Assembly (NCBI GenBank): GCA_037447655.1
Contig: JBBHKE010003410.1
Coordinates: forward strand, 1 to 50,473
Reading direction: 5' to 3'
Length of the DNA: 50,473 bases
From: Zygnema cylindricum
Taxonomy: Eukaryota > Streptophyta > Zygnematophyceae > Zygnematales > Zygnemataceae
Below, piece by piece: positions 29,250 through 40,195 of the stretch (position 1 is its first letter; every line of letters begins with the position of its first letter). The translations under genes and the position numbers were made by a program. A model generated the notes under the pieces. It was given only the letters and a program-made list of their open reading frames with translations, was not told where the DNA came from and did no database searches.

Positions 29250-32200
29250 ATAGATCATCGACTCAAGTGCATCCATGCATATGTGTCGTGATAAAGAACT
29301 CTTCACTAAGCTAAGAAAGATTCCTATTGTAGAGATAGAGTATGGGGATGGGAGAGTGGTTACTACAGATCTAGTGGGATCAGTAGATCTGAAAGTCTTA
29401 GTTGAGGGTAAGACTTCTATACTTACATTCTCAGATGTACTTTACATTCCACAGCTGAGTAAAAATCTTGTCTCTACGTCTCTGTTAGATGACAAAGAGT
29501 TTGATACCTTCACCAGAAAGGGAGTCTTTACAGCTAAATAAGGGAATGAAGTTTACTTCACAGCAGATAAGGGTAGCCAAGGAATGTTTAGGCTTGACCT
29601 AAGTAATGAAAAGAAGAATGCTTACTATGTTGATGTTCCTAAGGTGATGATTTGGCATAAGCGGTTGGGGCATGTGCATTTTGATAGGTTGAGGGAAATG
29701 AAAAAGCTTGGGGTAGTAGATGGCGTTCAATTTGGGGATAATGAAATGATGGATGATTGTAGTGGTTGTGCTCAAGGTAAGGCTCACAGACTTCCCTTTC
29801 CCAAAGCCGCCACATATAGAGGTGAGAAAGTGTTAGATTTGGTCCACACAGATATTTGGGGACCTTCAAAAGTACCTTCGGTTGGAGGAAAGAGGTTCAT
29901 GATGACCATAACTGATGATTGGTCTAGATACTCTAGAGTCTATTTTCTGAAAACAAAGTCTGAAGCATCAACTTACTTCAAAGAATATAAAGCTTGGAGT
30001 GAGAAGTTGCATGAAACCCCCATTAAGAGGATAAGGAGTGATACTGGGGGGGAATATACCTCTAACAAGTTTGAGGAATATCTGAGAGATGAGGGAGTGC
30101 AACACCAGAAAACTGTACCATATAACCCGAAACAAAATGGGGTAGCTGAGAGGTTAAATCGAACACTAGGAGATAGTGTACGCAGTATGTTGGCCGACAA
30201 GAAAATAGGAAAGAGATTTTGGGCAGAAGCAATGAACTGTGCCAACTACATTAAGAATAGAGTCCTTACCTCAGCTATAAAGGGAGTGACACCTTATGAG
30301 AGATGGGTTGGAAGGAAACCAGATATCTCACACCTTAAAGTATTTGGTAGCCAAGTTTACAGTCTTGACACGGATAGGAAAAACTGGAAACTAGATTCTA
30401 AGGGAAAACCTGGATACTTTGTGGGATATGATGAGGATGTTAAGGGATATAGAGTCTATGACTTAGCAAAGAAAGATATCATTCTGGTCAAACACTTAGT
30501 TGTTATGGATGAAGGAAAGTCATTTGACCCCTTCAAATATACAAAGAAGATAAGGATCAGATTTGAGTCCGAAAGTGATGAGAATTCGGTCGTTCCCGAA
30601 AGGGACATGAATGAAACCGTGATTACAGATTCAGGGGAGATCCAAGATACAGGAGACTCACCGAAAACCTCACATACTCCTATGGACTTCGAGGAGATAG
30701 AAGAAGCGGGACAAGAACCGGTTTCCATAGACAGGGGAGCCGAAGAGACAGTGAGAAGAAATCCCAGACTTCCATCCATTCCAGCTTCGCAGTTTGAGGG
30801 AGGAAGGAGGAGCAGCAAAAGGATACAGGAAAAACAAGCTGCTCATAAGGTAACTAAGCTATCTCACCCAGATGAGCCTCAGTCTTACTTAGAGGCAGTG
30901 AATAGTCCAGAGAAAGAAAGATGGATTAGAGCCATAAATGATGAGATGGCTTCTATCATTGAAGCAAATACTTGGGAACTAGCGGATTGCCCTCCAGGCA
31001 GAAAACTTATTGGATGTAAATGGGTATTTAAACTAAAACTGAACCCAGATAATACAATTGAGAGGTATAAGGCTCGATTGGTAGCGAAGGGGTTCACCCA
31101 AAAGAAGGGGATTGACTATGAGGAGGCCTTTGCTCCAGTTGTTCGGTTCCCATTTGTAAGGATTCTCCTCAGCCTAGCAGCAGCGGAAGACATGGAAATC
31201 CACTAGATGGACATTAAGAGTGCGTTTCTTAATGGTGAGTTAGAGGAAGAAATTTTCATGAGGCAACCCGAGGGGTTCGTGGAAGAGGGAGAAGAGAGCA
31301 AAGTCTGCAGGCTCATAAAGTCCTTATATGGACTAAAGCAGGCTCCTCGACAGTGGAACCAGTCTGGGATATATCCGTATCAGCTCTAACCATTCTATCT
31401 ATATGTTTGAAGATGAGAATGGTGTCATTTTTATTGCAATTTATGTGGATGATCTGCTTGTGTTGAGTAAATCCTTGGAAAAGATCAATAAGTTAAAAAC
31501 AGATCTTAGAAGCTGATTTGATATGAAGGATTTAGGGGAGGCAAAATATATTTTGGGGATTCAAATGGAGAGAGATAGGGGGAAGAAGATTATCAGACTT
31601 ACTCAGAAAGAAGCAATAGGTAATATGCTTGAGAAATTCCAGATGGAAAATGCTAACAGTTGTACCACTCCCATGGACTTGAAAAAAGTAAGTGATGGGA
31701 GTGTAGAAGGAGGAGTGATGATCTTAAATGATCAAATGAGTACTGAAGAGAGAGAGTTTATGAAGACTATTCCTTATAGACAGGTCGTAGGAAGTTTAAT
31801 CTATTTTATGAATTGTACCCGGCCGGACATTGCGGCAGTAGTTCGAGTACTCAGTAGGAGTCTTAATGATCCTAGGAAGAGGGATTGGGAGGCAGCCAAG
31901 AGAGTCATGAGATATCTGGTAGGAACCAGAGAGTTATGGTTGCATTTCGGAGGGGAGCACACTGACATCACTACTTGGAGTGATGCCAGTTATGGGGACG
32001 CACCTATGAGAAGATGCACTTTTGGTTATGTGTTGTATGTTGGAGAAAGGGCTTGCTGTTGGAGCACTAAGCAACAAAAGGTGGTTGCTCAGTCTACTAT
32101 GGAGGCTGAGTACATGGCCTCTTGTTCTCGTGTGAAAGAGTTGATGTGGGTCAAATCCTTGATGCAAGAACTGGGGTATATGAAGGAGGGAGTGCATGAA

Positions 32201-32440
32201 GTGTTTTCTGATAATCAAGCTGCCATTGCAATTGCAGCTAATCCAAAACATCATTTTAAGGCTAAACATATGGACATAAGATTAAGTTTTGTAAGAGAAA
32301 AGGTTGAGAATAAAATCGTGAACCTTGTATATAGATATGATGAGGAAATGGTAGCTGATATGATGACAAAACCGGTGCCTTCTCCCAAGTTAAAATATTG
32401 CAGGGAAAAGTGTGGATTAAAAATGAAATTTAAATTAGAC
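29250..32440 (+). pseudogene. pol: Copia-2 Pol: protease, integrase, RT, RNase H
   Basis: A protease signature IIDSSASMHMC (29253-29285; canonical D-S-G is D-S-S) follows a TAG where Trp is expected. GAG-pre-integrase IWHKRLGHVHFDRLREM; integrase core with VHTDIWGP, RSDTGGEYTS and NGVAERLNRTL (D,D,E complete). RT has [38 protein letters not shown] and YVDDLLVLSK. RNase H has TTWSDASYGD, STMEAEYMA, FSDNQAA and VADMMTKPV. A 540-codon block (29584-31206) and a 322-codon block (31523-32491) are open. Stops at 29250, 29539, 31204 and 31513. A small deletion shifts frame at about 31360. All active-site residues of IN, RT and RNase H survive. Confidence 0.93.
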
Positions 32441-32443
32441 TTG

Positions 32444-32456
32444 AAAATAAGGGGAG
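32444..32456 (+). promoter_or_regulatory. Copia-2 polypurine tract
   Basis: AAAATAAGGGGAG directly before the 3' LTR. The identical 13-mer serves copia-3 (34261-34249) and copia-4 (42976-42964). Confidence 0.85.
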
Positions 32457-33067
32457 TGTTGAAATTATTATTTTTATATGGTATTTTCTAGGTCTGAACT
32501 TCGTACAAATAGAAAAGGTGGACAGCCTGCCTCCGCCTCCTCTCTCTTCCCACCATACTTGTCGTAGTCACTGAGCGATAGAGAGGGTGGCTGAGCCATG
32601 GCTGTCCTAACTTAAGCAGGCAGGGCGAAAGAGTGACTTTTGTCACTCTCAACAAAAGGTTGAGTGCGGCAGGACTCGAACCTCCGACCGGTAGAGCGCG
32701 GCTTAACCGTTAGCTCTAACCAGTCTGTCGTAGAAGTCCGTTAGCATACATTAGGTTTGATATTTACTTAAACAATGTTACGTCTATGAATTCGATTAAC
32801 AGAATTACGAACGAAAGAACATGGAACCAAGTATTACATAGTGCGAACATTATCTCGCACGCAAACAAATGAATCGGACATTTGTTTTCGACGGCGGACA
32901 TTTAATATCGAATCTGATCCGGCGGCGTACATCAATGTCGAGATCACGGAATGATCACTTTTGGCGTTTCTGGACGTGGCGTGACGTGGTGCCAGGTGGA
33001 GGGATGACATTTGGTCACAGGAATTCGGGCGAACATAAAGACAAGTGAAAGGTGGACACGCGTCCAC
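32457..33067 (+). repeat. Copia-2 3' LTR, first part
   Basis: Collinear with 27135-27745 and interrupted after TCCAC by copia-3. Continues at 37308. Confidence 0.92.
33063..33067. repeat. Target-site duplication of copia-3 (TCCAC)
   Basis: TCCAC here and at 37303-37307. The uninterrupted copia-2 5' LTR has one copy. Confidence 0.95.
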
Positions 33068-34248
33068 TGAAACTCTGAGACCTCCATTGGCCCTCAGAGT
33101 ATGCAGATCCAAAAGAAGCTAATCTAGATAGTGCCAACTCCAAGATAATATAAACCCAAATGACTGACCCCTTGACAGTCACAATCCCAATATAGATTCA
33201 CCCCTGTGAAATAACACTTTCTGTGTGCTCAGTTCCACCACAGAATGCAAAGTTAGAATATGAGATTTGGACACATTCTCCCACTTTGACTTTCCCTTAT
33301 AAATGCAGCCACCCTGGCAGACAAAAACTCTGACCGACTACACCCCTGTGTAGCCTGGACTCCCCTGAGTCTGCAGCAAAAAGAATCACTGAAAATGGTC
33401 AATTAAATTAATAGTTATGGCTGGCCAAAGTTTGCCATTTATACAGAGTGCTCTCTGGGAGAGGTAGCTGCCTACCCAAAAATTTCTAAGTCCTATTCCC
33501 TCTCTAAAACTCTATCTACTGAAGTACGGCACCAATCAAATTACTGTGTCGTACAGAAAAGTACAGGTGCCGGTGTACTTTATGTACGACCATTGTACGA
33601 CATTGCCAAAATGTCGACACGTGTCGAATCAGGATTAGTTCCTGTAATCTTTGGAATTCCCGTGGTCCAATGTTATCACGCCACGTGTCATCTGACGTGG
33701 CAAAGACCGAAAAACGCCAAAAGTACATTTCCGTGATCGCGGCGCCTATCGCGGTCGTCCGATCAAAACCGGCTATAATCCTAGCCGCTGAAATTCGACT
33801 CGCGGTATTTGTTTCGCTATCGAAACAAATGCGCGGTATCCGTTCTGTCCACATACCGTACTTCGTACTAAATCAAACTGTATCTATGTACTAAGTATCT
33901 ATTAGACGTTAAACGGATTAATCTCCATATAAAGATTTATTTATTTATCAAACCCCATATATCGTAATATCTGTCCTAGACTTAACGGCTAGAGCTACCC
34001 GTTATTGCAGATTTGACGGACGGCAGGTACCAGGTTCACTTCCTCGGTCCGTCAAGTAACTTTTGGTAAGTCTACCTTATTCACCCCCTATCTTCTCTAG
34101 AGAGCCTAGGCAGCCATGGCTCTAGCTCCCTATCCAGCCTTCAGTGACTACAACAAGTGTGGGGGCTTGGATAGGGGAGTTAGAGGCAGACTGCCTCAGC
34201 TCTTTTTCTATCCTAATACAGACCTAGAAAATATTTCAAATATCAACA
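33068..34248 (-). repeat. Copia-3 3' LTR
   Basis: Reads TGTTGATATTTG...GAGTTTCA on the minus strand and includes a copy of the gag ATG plus six codons at its end (33087-33068). Contains CACGTG and TGACGTGGC motifs (33677-33701) and the core motif TAGGACTTAG (33495-33486). Confidence 0.93.
33980..34056 (+). other. tRNA-like module in the copia-3 LTR, antisense to the element
   Basis: AACGGCTAGAGC...CAGGTTCACTTCC followed by a GGTCCGTCAAG end that can pair with the upstream TTGACGGAC. Weak A- and B-box resemblance; repeated in the 5' LTR (about 37034-37110). Confidence 0.25.
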
Positions 34249-34261
34249 CTCCCCTTATTTT
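34249..34261 (-). promoter_or_regulatory. Copia-3 polypurine tract
   Basis: AAAATAAGGGGAG on the minus strand next to the 3' LTR, identical to that of copia-2. Confidence 0.85.
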
Positions 34262-34470
34262 CTAGTCTATTTTCTTTCAACTTCCACAAACAAGTTAACA
34301 AACACCCCTCCCCCTTCTTTTTTTTCTTTTCTTTTTCCTTTTTCCTTTTCGTTTCATAAAACTTAAGTATTTAACACAGTGCATTAAATGAACTGAAATG
34401 ATAATTGCATCACACATTTTATTTAATATCCCATTTTTCATAAATCCGAGCAAAGATTTTATCCACTTCA

Positions 34471-36141
34471 TCACTCTTTCATCCACACACAAACCGATTT
34501 CCCTCTTGTGATCCAAACAGCCAGCCCCATTTCCAAACTGCAACATACACCTACAGGCACATCTTCACAAGTGACGTCATACCAAGTAGTGATGTCAAAT
34601 CCATCCACCCCGAAATATTCCCAAAAAACACTAGTCCCCACTAAGTTCCTCATAAGATCTACATCTTCCGTACTCATATTTTTATCCATGATAATTACCC
34701 CATTTTTTGAACTTCCCTCACTCTCTCCCATGGAATTCTTTCCACTATCACTTTCTATTTTAATTCCCAATAAATATTTTTTCTCCCCTAAACCTTTAGT
34801 CAAATATTTCTCTTCTCCCCTATCCTTTAAAACCCCCTCTAGAATTAATTCTCCCCTCTCCTCGGAATCCGTTGAAGTCTCCCTTTCCGACCAGTTTTCT
34901 GTTTCCAAAATATCTATGAAACTATCCTCAATATTTTGAACTCCCTCAAGTATCTCCTCTCTCTTTACTTCCCTTATACCTCCAAAAGCACACTGTTGCT
35001 TTAGTGGAATTTCTGTGTGCTTTTCTCTCTTCCCCATTCTACTAATCCGGAGAAGCTCTACAATATCTTCATCCTCTCTCTCCTCTTCCCCTTCTTCCTC
35101 CTCATCCACATTCCAACTTCTAAGTTTTTCCAAACAAGGGCATTCCTCCATATAATGACCCGGTTCCCTACAAAAGAAGCAAACCCCCTTTTTCAAAGCT
35201 CCACTTTCTTTTCCTCTCCCTCTCTTTCCACCAAAGTTCCGATAAGGTTTACCTTTGTCTTTCTTTCTCTCATCACGCTTCCGCTCGTCACCGCCGTTCC
35301 TCTCATTACGCTTTCGCCAATCACCACCAGCTGAAAATGCATTGACCCTGTCCTTTCCCCTACGAAGCTCCAAAGTGCTTTCCTTCACAAGAATTATCCC
35401 CATGGTAACGCTCCAAGTCCATGAGGAGCCATCCATTGCCTGCATACGACAAATGATGTTTTCGTACTCATCTGGGAGTTTCATAAGTAGTGTATTAATC
35501 TTACTCTCCTCAGATTCTACATATCCCGCACTAGTAAGCTCAACGTATAACGCAGCAATATCATTGCAAAACTCTATCATGCTACCGCCTTTATAAACGT
35601 AGGCATCTATTTCCTGTTTTACTAATTGCTGCCTCTGAATAGTCTCACTCTTATAAATCTGAATTAGTGCTTCCCATATCTTTGAAGCTTTGGTTAGACT
35701 TAAAAGAGTGATAGCTATCGACTTAGACACATATCTAAGTATGAGATGTTTTGCTATAGTGTTTTTGTATTCCCATATTTTTGTGTCATTTTCTTCAGTT
35801 TTAATCCCTACATGTGGTACCATAGTTGAGAGCCTAGCTCCCCTCACCATAGGTGTCCCATTTTCCTTCTCCCCTATTTCTCTATCCACGGAAAGATTTT
35901 CCCCTTTACCTTCCGTTGCATCTGAGCTCCGGTTGATATTCTGGGCAGCCTCAGATGAATCTCCATAGTAAGCTCCTCCAAAGCCAGGTGGCGGACATCT
36001 CACTTGTCCCGAAACAATTCCCCATAAGTGTTTCTCAAAAAGCAATCCCGCCATTGTAAACTCCCAATAGGTGAAGTCTGTTCCATCGAACATAGGCACC
36101 CTAGATGGTGGGCCCATAACCTGAAACTCTGAGACCTCCAT
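34471..36141 (-). CDS. gag: Copia-3 Gag with fused Pol remnants, intact 556-residue ORF
   Basis: The ATG (36141-36139) lies in the 5' LTR, 20 bases before its edge. The frame runs through the PBS (Q-V-M-G-P). Residues about 15-60 give the copia Gag core (FDGTDFTYWEFTMAGLLFEK); helices follow to about 270, then a K/R/E-rich stretch, one CCHC knuckle CFFCREPGHYMEEC (about 325), and a tail up to EIPLKQQCAFGGIRE, which in copia-2 lies just before the protease. The ORF then jumps to RT C-terminal and RNase H scraps (GLGEKKYLLGIKIESDSGK, VDLMRNLVGTSVFWEYFG, FDITTWYDV) and ends at 34471. No protease, IN or RT catalytic residues remain. It is uninterrupted, unlike every other copia frame here, so it may make a particle protein. 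Confidence 0.9.
   Translation of the reverse strand: MEVSEFQVMGPPSRVPMFDGTDFTYWEFTMAGLLFEKHLWGIVSGQVRCPPPGFGGAYYGDSSEAAQNINRSSDATEGKGENLSVDREIGEKENGTPMVRGARLSTMVPHVGIKTEENDTKIWEYKNTIAKHLILRYVSKSIAITLLSLTKASKIWEALIQIYKSETIQRQQLVKQEIDAYVYKGGSMIEFCNDIAALYVELTSAGYVESEESKINTLLMKLPDEYENIICRMQAMDGSSWTWSVTMGIILVKESTLELRRGKDRVNAFSAGGDWRKRNERNGGDERKRDERKKDKGKPYRNFGGKRGRGKESGALKKGVCFFCREPGHYMEECPCLEKLRSWNVDEEEEGEEEREDEDIVELLRISRMGKREKHTEIPLKQQCAFGGIREVKREEILEGVQNIEDSFIDILETENWSERETSTDSEERGELILEGVLKDRGEEKYLTKGLGEKKYLLGIKIESDSGKNSMGESEGSSKNGVIIMDKNMSTEDVDLMRNLVGTSVFWEYFGVDGFDITTWYDVTCEDVPVGVCCSLEMGLAVWITRGKSVCVWMKE
36109..36121 (-). promoter_or_regulatory. Copia-3 primer-binding site, half-tRNA(iMet) type
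   Basis: The minus strand reads GGTTATGGGCCCA directly after the LTR end TTTCA, identical to copia-2, and is translated in gag. Confidence 0.85.
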
Positions 36142-37302
36142 TGGCCCTCAGAGTATGCAGATCCAAAAGAAGCTAATCTAGATAGTGCCAACTCCAAGTT
36201 AATATAAACCCAAATGACTGACCCCTTGACAGTCACAATCCCAATATAGATTCACCCCTGTGAAATAACACTTTCTGTGTGCTCAGTTCCACCACAGAAT
36301 GCAAAGTTAGAATATAAGATTTGGACACATTCTCCCACTTTGACTTTCCCTTATAAATGCAGCCACCCTGGCAGACAAAAACTCTGACCGACTACACCCC
36401 TGTGTAGCCTGGACTCCCCTGAGTCTGCAGCAAAAAGAATCACTGAAAATGGTCAATTAAATTAATAGTTATGGCTGGCCAAAGTTTGCCATTTATACAG
36501 AGTGCTCTCTGGGAGAGGTAGCTGCCTACCCAAAAATTTCTAAGTCCTATTCCCTCTCTAAAACTCTATCTACTGAAGTACGGCACCAATCAAATTACTG
36601 TGTCGTACAGAAAAGTACAGGTGCCGGTGTACTTTATGTACGACCATTGTACGACATTGCCAAAATGTCGACACGTGTCGAATCAGGATTAGTTCCTGTA
36701 ATCTTTGGAATTCCCGTGGTCCAATGTTATCACGCCACGTGTCATCTGACGTGGCAAAGACCGAAAAACGCCAAAAGTACATTTCCGTGATCGCGGCGCC
36801 TATCGCGGTCGTCCGATCAAAACCGGCTATAATCCTAGCCGCTGAAATTCGACTCGCGGTATTTGTTTCGCTATCGAAACAAATGCGCGGTATCCGTTCT
36901 GTCCACATACCGTACTTCGTACTAAATCAAACTGTATCTATGTACTAAGTATCTATTAGACGTTAAACGGATTAATCTCCATATAAAGATTTATTTATTT
37001 ATCAAACCCCATATATCGTAATATCTGTCCTAGACTTAACGGCTAGAGCTACCCGTTATTGCAGATTTGACGGACGGCAGGTACCAGGTTCACTTCCTGG
37101 GCCCGTCAAGTAACTTTTAGTAAGTCTACCTTATTCACCCCCTATCTTCTCTAGAGAGCCTAGGCAGCCATGGCTCTAGCTCCCTATCCAGCCTTCAGTG
37201 ACTACAACAAGTGTGGGGGCTTGGATAGGGGAGTTAGAGGCAGACTGCCTTAGCTCTTTTTCTATCCTAATACAGACCTAGAAAATATTTCAAATATCAA
37301 CA
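36122..37302 (-). repeat. Copia-3 5' LTR
   Basis: 1181 bp, same length as the 3' LTR. TATA box (TGTATAAATGG, minus) near 36498 and core motif near 36545. Confidence 0.93.
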
Positions 37303-37307
37303 TCCAC

Positions 37308-37698
37308 TTAATGGCGTTGCCGTACATGGGCCGTACAGAAAGTACATCGGCCATAGTACTTTTCTGTACTCTACAGCGATCCGATTGGTTCGTACTTCAA
37401 TAGATAGGGTTTGTGAGAGGGATTTAGGACTTAGAGAATTTTGGTAGATAGGAACCTCTCTCTCTTTGAGAATTTGTATAAACTTGGCATCTTTGCCGAC
37501 TCATAACTAATCGGCTGGTAGGCCGTTTTCAGTGATTCTTTTTGCTACGGACTTAGGGGAGTCCACGCTGCATAGGGATGCATTCAAATTGTCAGTTTGC
37601 CTTCTTGGGCAGCAGTGGTCGTGGCTTAAAGTGGGTTAGTTAAATACTATCTAGAGGCTTCCTGTATTCTGTAGTCCAATGGAGGACACAGAATTGCA
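37308..37698 (+). repeat. Copia-2 3' LTR, second part
   Basis: Collinear with 27746-28136. Ends with ATGGAGGACACAGAATTGCA, then TSD TGTCT. The two parts sum to 1002 bp, the length of the 5' LTR. Confidence 0.92.
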
Positions 37699-37703
37699 TG
37701 TCT

Positions 37704-38498
37704 TGTCCTGTTTTGTACCATTTACATATTATTGACTATCACTCTATTCTATCCACTTTCTCTACCTCGTTCATTCTGTCCCATATACTTTCCCAAGTAC
37801 TCCCTATCATTCTTTTCTTCCCATTCTCTCCCTCTCCTTTTTCTTATATTCCGTACCCTTTCCCTAATATTCTATGTCCCTTTATTCTTCCCATGCTCTC
37901 CCTCTCTCTCTTATTCTGTTTCATATCCTATCCCTATTAATCTCTCCCCTCTCTTCTTTGCACTCTCTCTCTCTTTTTTTCTCTCGTTCTGTCCCGTACC
38001 CTTTTTTTATTCTTCTCTCTCACTCTCGTCTCTTACTCCCTCTTTCCCCTTTACCCCCTATTTTCTAAATCAAGTATCCCATGTTGTTCTTTTTTCATGT
38101 GTTTATCCTTTGTGTACGATATTATAATCGACATTCAAATTCTTCATTCGGTGAAACCCATTCGACACTCGATCTATTTATCCGCACCCCACGGCAACAT
38201 ATGAACTCTGAGAAGAATTTAGGTTTATCTACGAGGTGTTGGTCGGAAGACATCGTTTGGAGCAACTCGTGGAGAACGTTGCAAAGAGCTATCTTCGCCG
38301 TGACGGATCGTGACCACTTAGATATTGTGTGTAGTATTACCAAGGTTGTTTTTTTTTTGCGAAGGGGGTTTCTATTCTATAGACGCAAACCTTAAAAATA
38401 GTGTAAGACACACGGCTTTGTATGATATTGTTGATTAAATGGTTTCGACACATCCTTTGTGGAGTATAACGTTGTAAAGGATATCACTGTGAAATATA
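37704..38498. repeat. Unclassified repeat, copy 1, right half
   Basis: A pyrimidine-rich tract (37740-38095) is followed by a 387-bp block (38112-38498) that differs from 39809-40195 at only about five sites, while flanking parts differ by 8-9%. The block can be read as a 90-100 codon frame, but no family is recognised. Confidence 0.75.
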
Positions 38499-39097
38499 GA
38501 GTATGGTTTCGCGATTTGCATCGGAGTACTTTTGGTTCATTCAATGTACGGCGGTTATGTACCTGCCGGTACATAGAGTATTTACGCATAGTGGTTCAGT
38601 TTGGGTTTTGTCTGTTTTGTATTGTCATGTACGGCATGTATGTTATTTAGTGCGTTGTCTGTATTATGTTCGTTTTAGTGCGCGCCATTCTATTTCGGCG
38701 TTATAATGTTTTGTTAGGCGCACGTCCGCCTGTGGACTTTGACGCCCTTCTATTTGTGTTTAGTTGTCTTCAGTTGGTGGTGTTAGTGGTTGTTAGTTGT
38801 CGGTGTTAGGAAAGTATTTTAGTGAGTGTTTTCCATCAGTTTTGTATGCAGTCTGGGGAGATGCATCATGCAGTCTTTAGGAAGAGATGCATCATGTGTC
38901 TGCAGGGAGACACATTAAGAAGTGAGAGAGGGAGAGGTTGTATTGAAAAGCTAAGGCTTAACATATTGATATTTGGCCTTTATGATTTCTGTGAGCTGTG
39001 AGTGTTTTATGTGTAAGAATGTTTATTCAAAGCTTCCATTGTGATATTGATATTTATTTGTGAGCATCTATCGGAGCACTTGATCGATTTTTAACAC
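38499..39097. other. No gene recognised
   Basis: Two copies of AGAGATGCATCATG-like sequence near 38860-38900. No coding or repeat family seen otherwise. Confidence 0.35.
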
Positions 39098-40195
39098 GTG
39101 TAACTTTATAGAGTACACATGCACCCTATTACATGTTCAAAGGGAAACATAACGGTAATACCAGACTTGTAAACGAAATAAACCTTGATTAGAGTTAAAT
39201 TTGACTCTAAAATGGGGTGTGATACACAAAATGACAACAAATTAGAGTCATAATGTGTACGTATTAGAGTAAAGTTACACAATTTAGATTGGAAAAATAC
39301 GCGGCGTCTTGAAACCCGAAAAGATAACAAAATAGCGGCGAGTGCGGAAAGAACACAAAAAACAGATTCTTGTTCTGACCAATCCCATCCACGTCTTGGT
39401 CAACCGGGGGGTGACGTGCGAAAATCGCGGATCTATTTTCACTAAAAAATTCCATTTTTTGAAGAAGATGCGTCAAACCGCCGCCACTGGTGATGAAACG
39501 ACATCGAGTACGCCATGGATTATTACGGATTTTATAATAGTATTAGGGTTGTCGATAACATGGCTATTCTATGTCCCCTTCTTCTTCCCATGCTCTCCCT
39601 CTCTCTCTTATTCTGTTCCATACCCTATCCCTATTAATCTCTCCCCTCTCTTCTTTCCACTCTCTCTCTCTTTCTTTCTCTCATTCTGTCCTGTACCTTT
39701 TCTCTATTCTTCACTCTCACTCTCGTCTCCCACTCTCTCTTTCCCCTTTACCCCATATTTTCTAACTCAAGTATCCCCTGTTGTTGCTTTTTCCTGTGTT
39801 TATCCTTTTTGTACGATATTATAATCGACATTCAAATTCTTCATTCGGTGAAACCCATTCGACACTCGATGTATTTATCCGCACCCCACGGCAACATATG
39901 AACTCTGAGAAGAATTTAGGTTTATCTACGAGGTGTTGGTCGGAAGACATCGTTTGGAGCAACTCGTGGAGAACGTTGCAAAGAGCTATCTTCGCCGTGA
40001 CGGATCGTTACCACTTAGATATTGTGTGTAGTATTACCAAGGTTGTTTTTTTTTTGCGAAGGGGGTTTCTATTCTATAGACGCAAACCTTAAAAATAGTG
40101 TAAGACATACGGCTTTGTATCATATTGTTGATTAAATGGTTTCGACACATCCTTTGTGGAGTATAACGTTGTAAAGGATATCACTGTGAAATATA
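39098..40195. repeat. Unclassified repeat, copy 2
   Basis: It matches 26442-26908 then jumps to match 37868-38498. The sequence between (about 390 bp in copy 1, excluding copia-2) is missing. Starts GTGTAACTT, ends GTGAAATATA. No terminal inverted repeat or TSD was found. Confidence 0.75.

Larger units (their letters stand above)
33068..37302 (-). mobile_element. Copia-3: young gag-only copia derivative (TR-GAG type)
   Basis: The 4235-bp element on the minus strand has 1181-bp LTRs (5' LTR 36122-37302, 3' LTR 33068-34248), 1873 bp of internal sequence and TSD TCCAC. I count about six differences between the LTRs (about 0.5%), so the insertion is recent. The internal region holds one long ORF (Gag plus scraps of Pol) and no protease, integrase or RT core. 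It keeps the PBS and PPT of copia-2, so it could be moved by pol supplied in trans. Confidence 0.95.
27135..37698 (+). mobile_element. Copia-2: full-length Ty1/copia element with copia-3 nested in its 3' LTR
   Basis: The 1002-bp LTRs (27135-28136; 32457-33067 plus 37308-37698) are bounded by TSD TGTCT, which fixes both LTR edges. The order gag, protease, integrase, RT, RNase H is that of copia. PBS at 28137-28149, polypurine tract at 32444-32456. Nearly all lesions are C-to-T or G-to-A type stops, plus one small deletion before the YVDD box. Confidence 0.95.

Noticed and set aside
30456-30818. 120-codon minus-strand frame in copia-2
   Set aside because: Antisense to the intact integrase-RT linker of pol.
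34508-35968. Several 90-140 codon plus-strand frames inside copia-3
   Set aside because: They are antisense shadows of the 556-residue gag-derived ORF.
37740-38095. Long plus-strand open frames rich in S, L, F, P
   Set aside because: They are translations of a pyrimidine-rich tract, not proteins; the same happens at 39567-39800 and 49340-49705.
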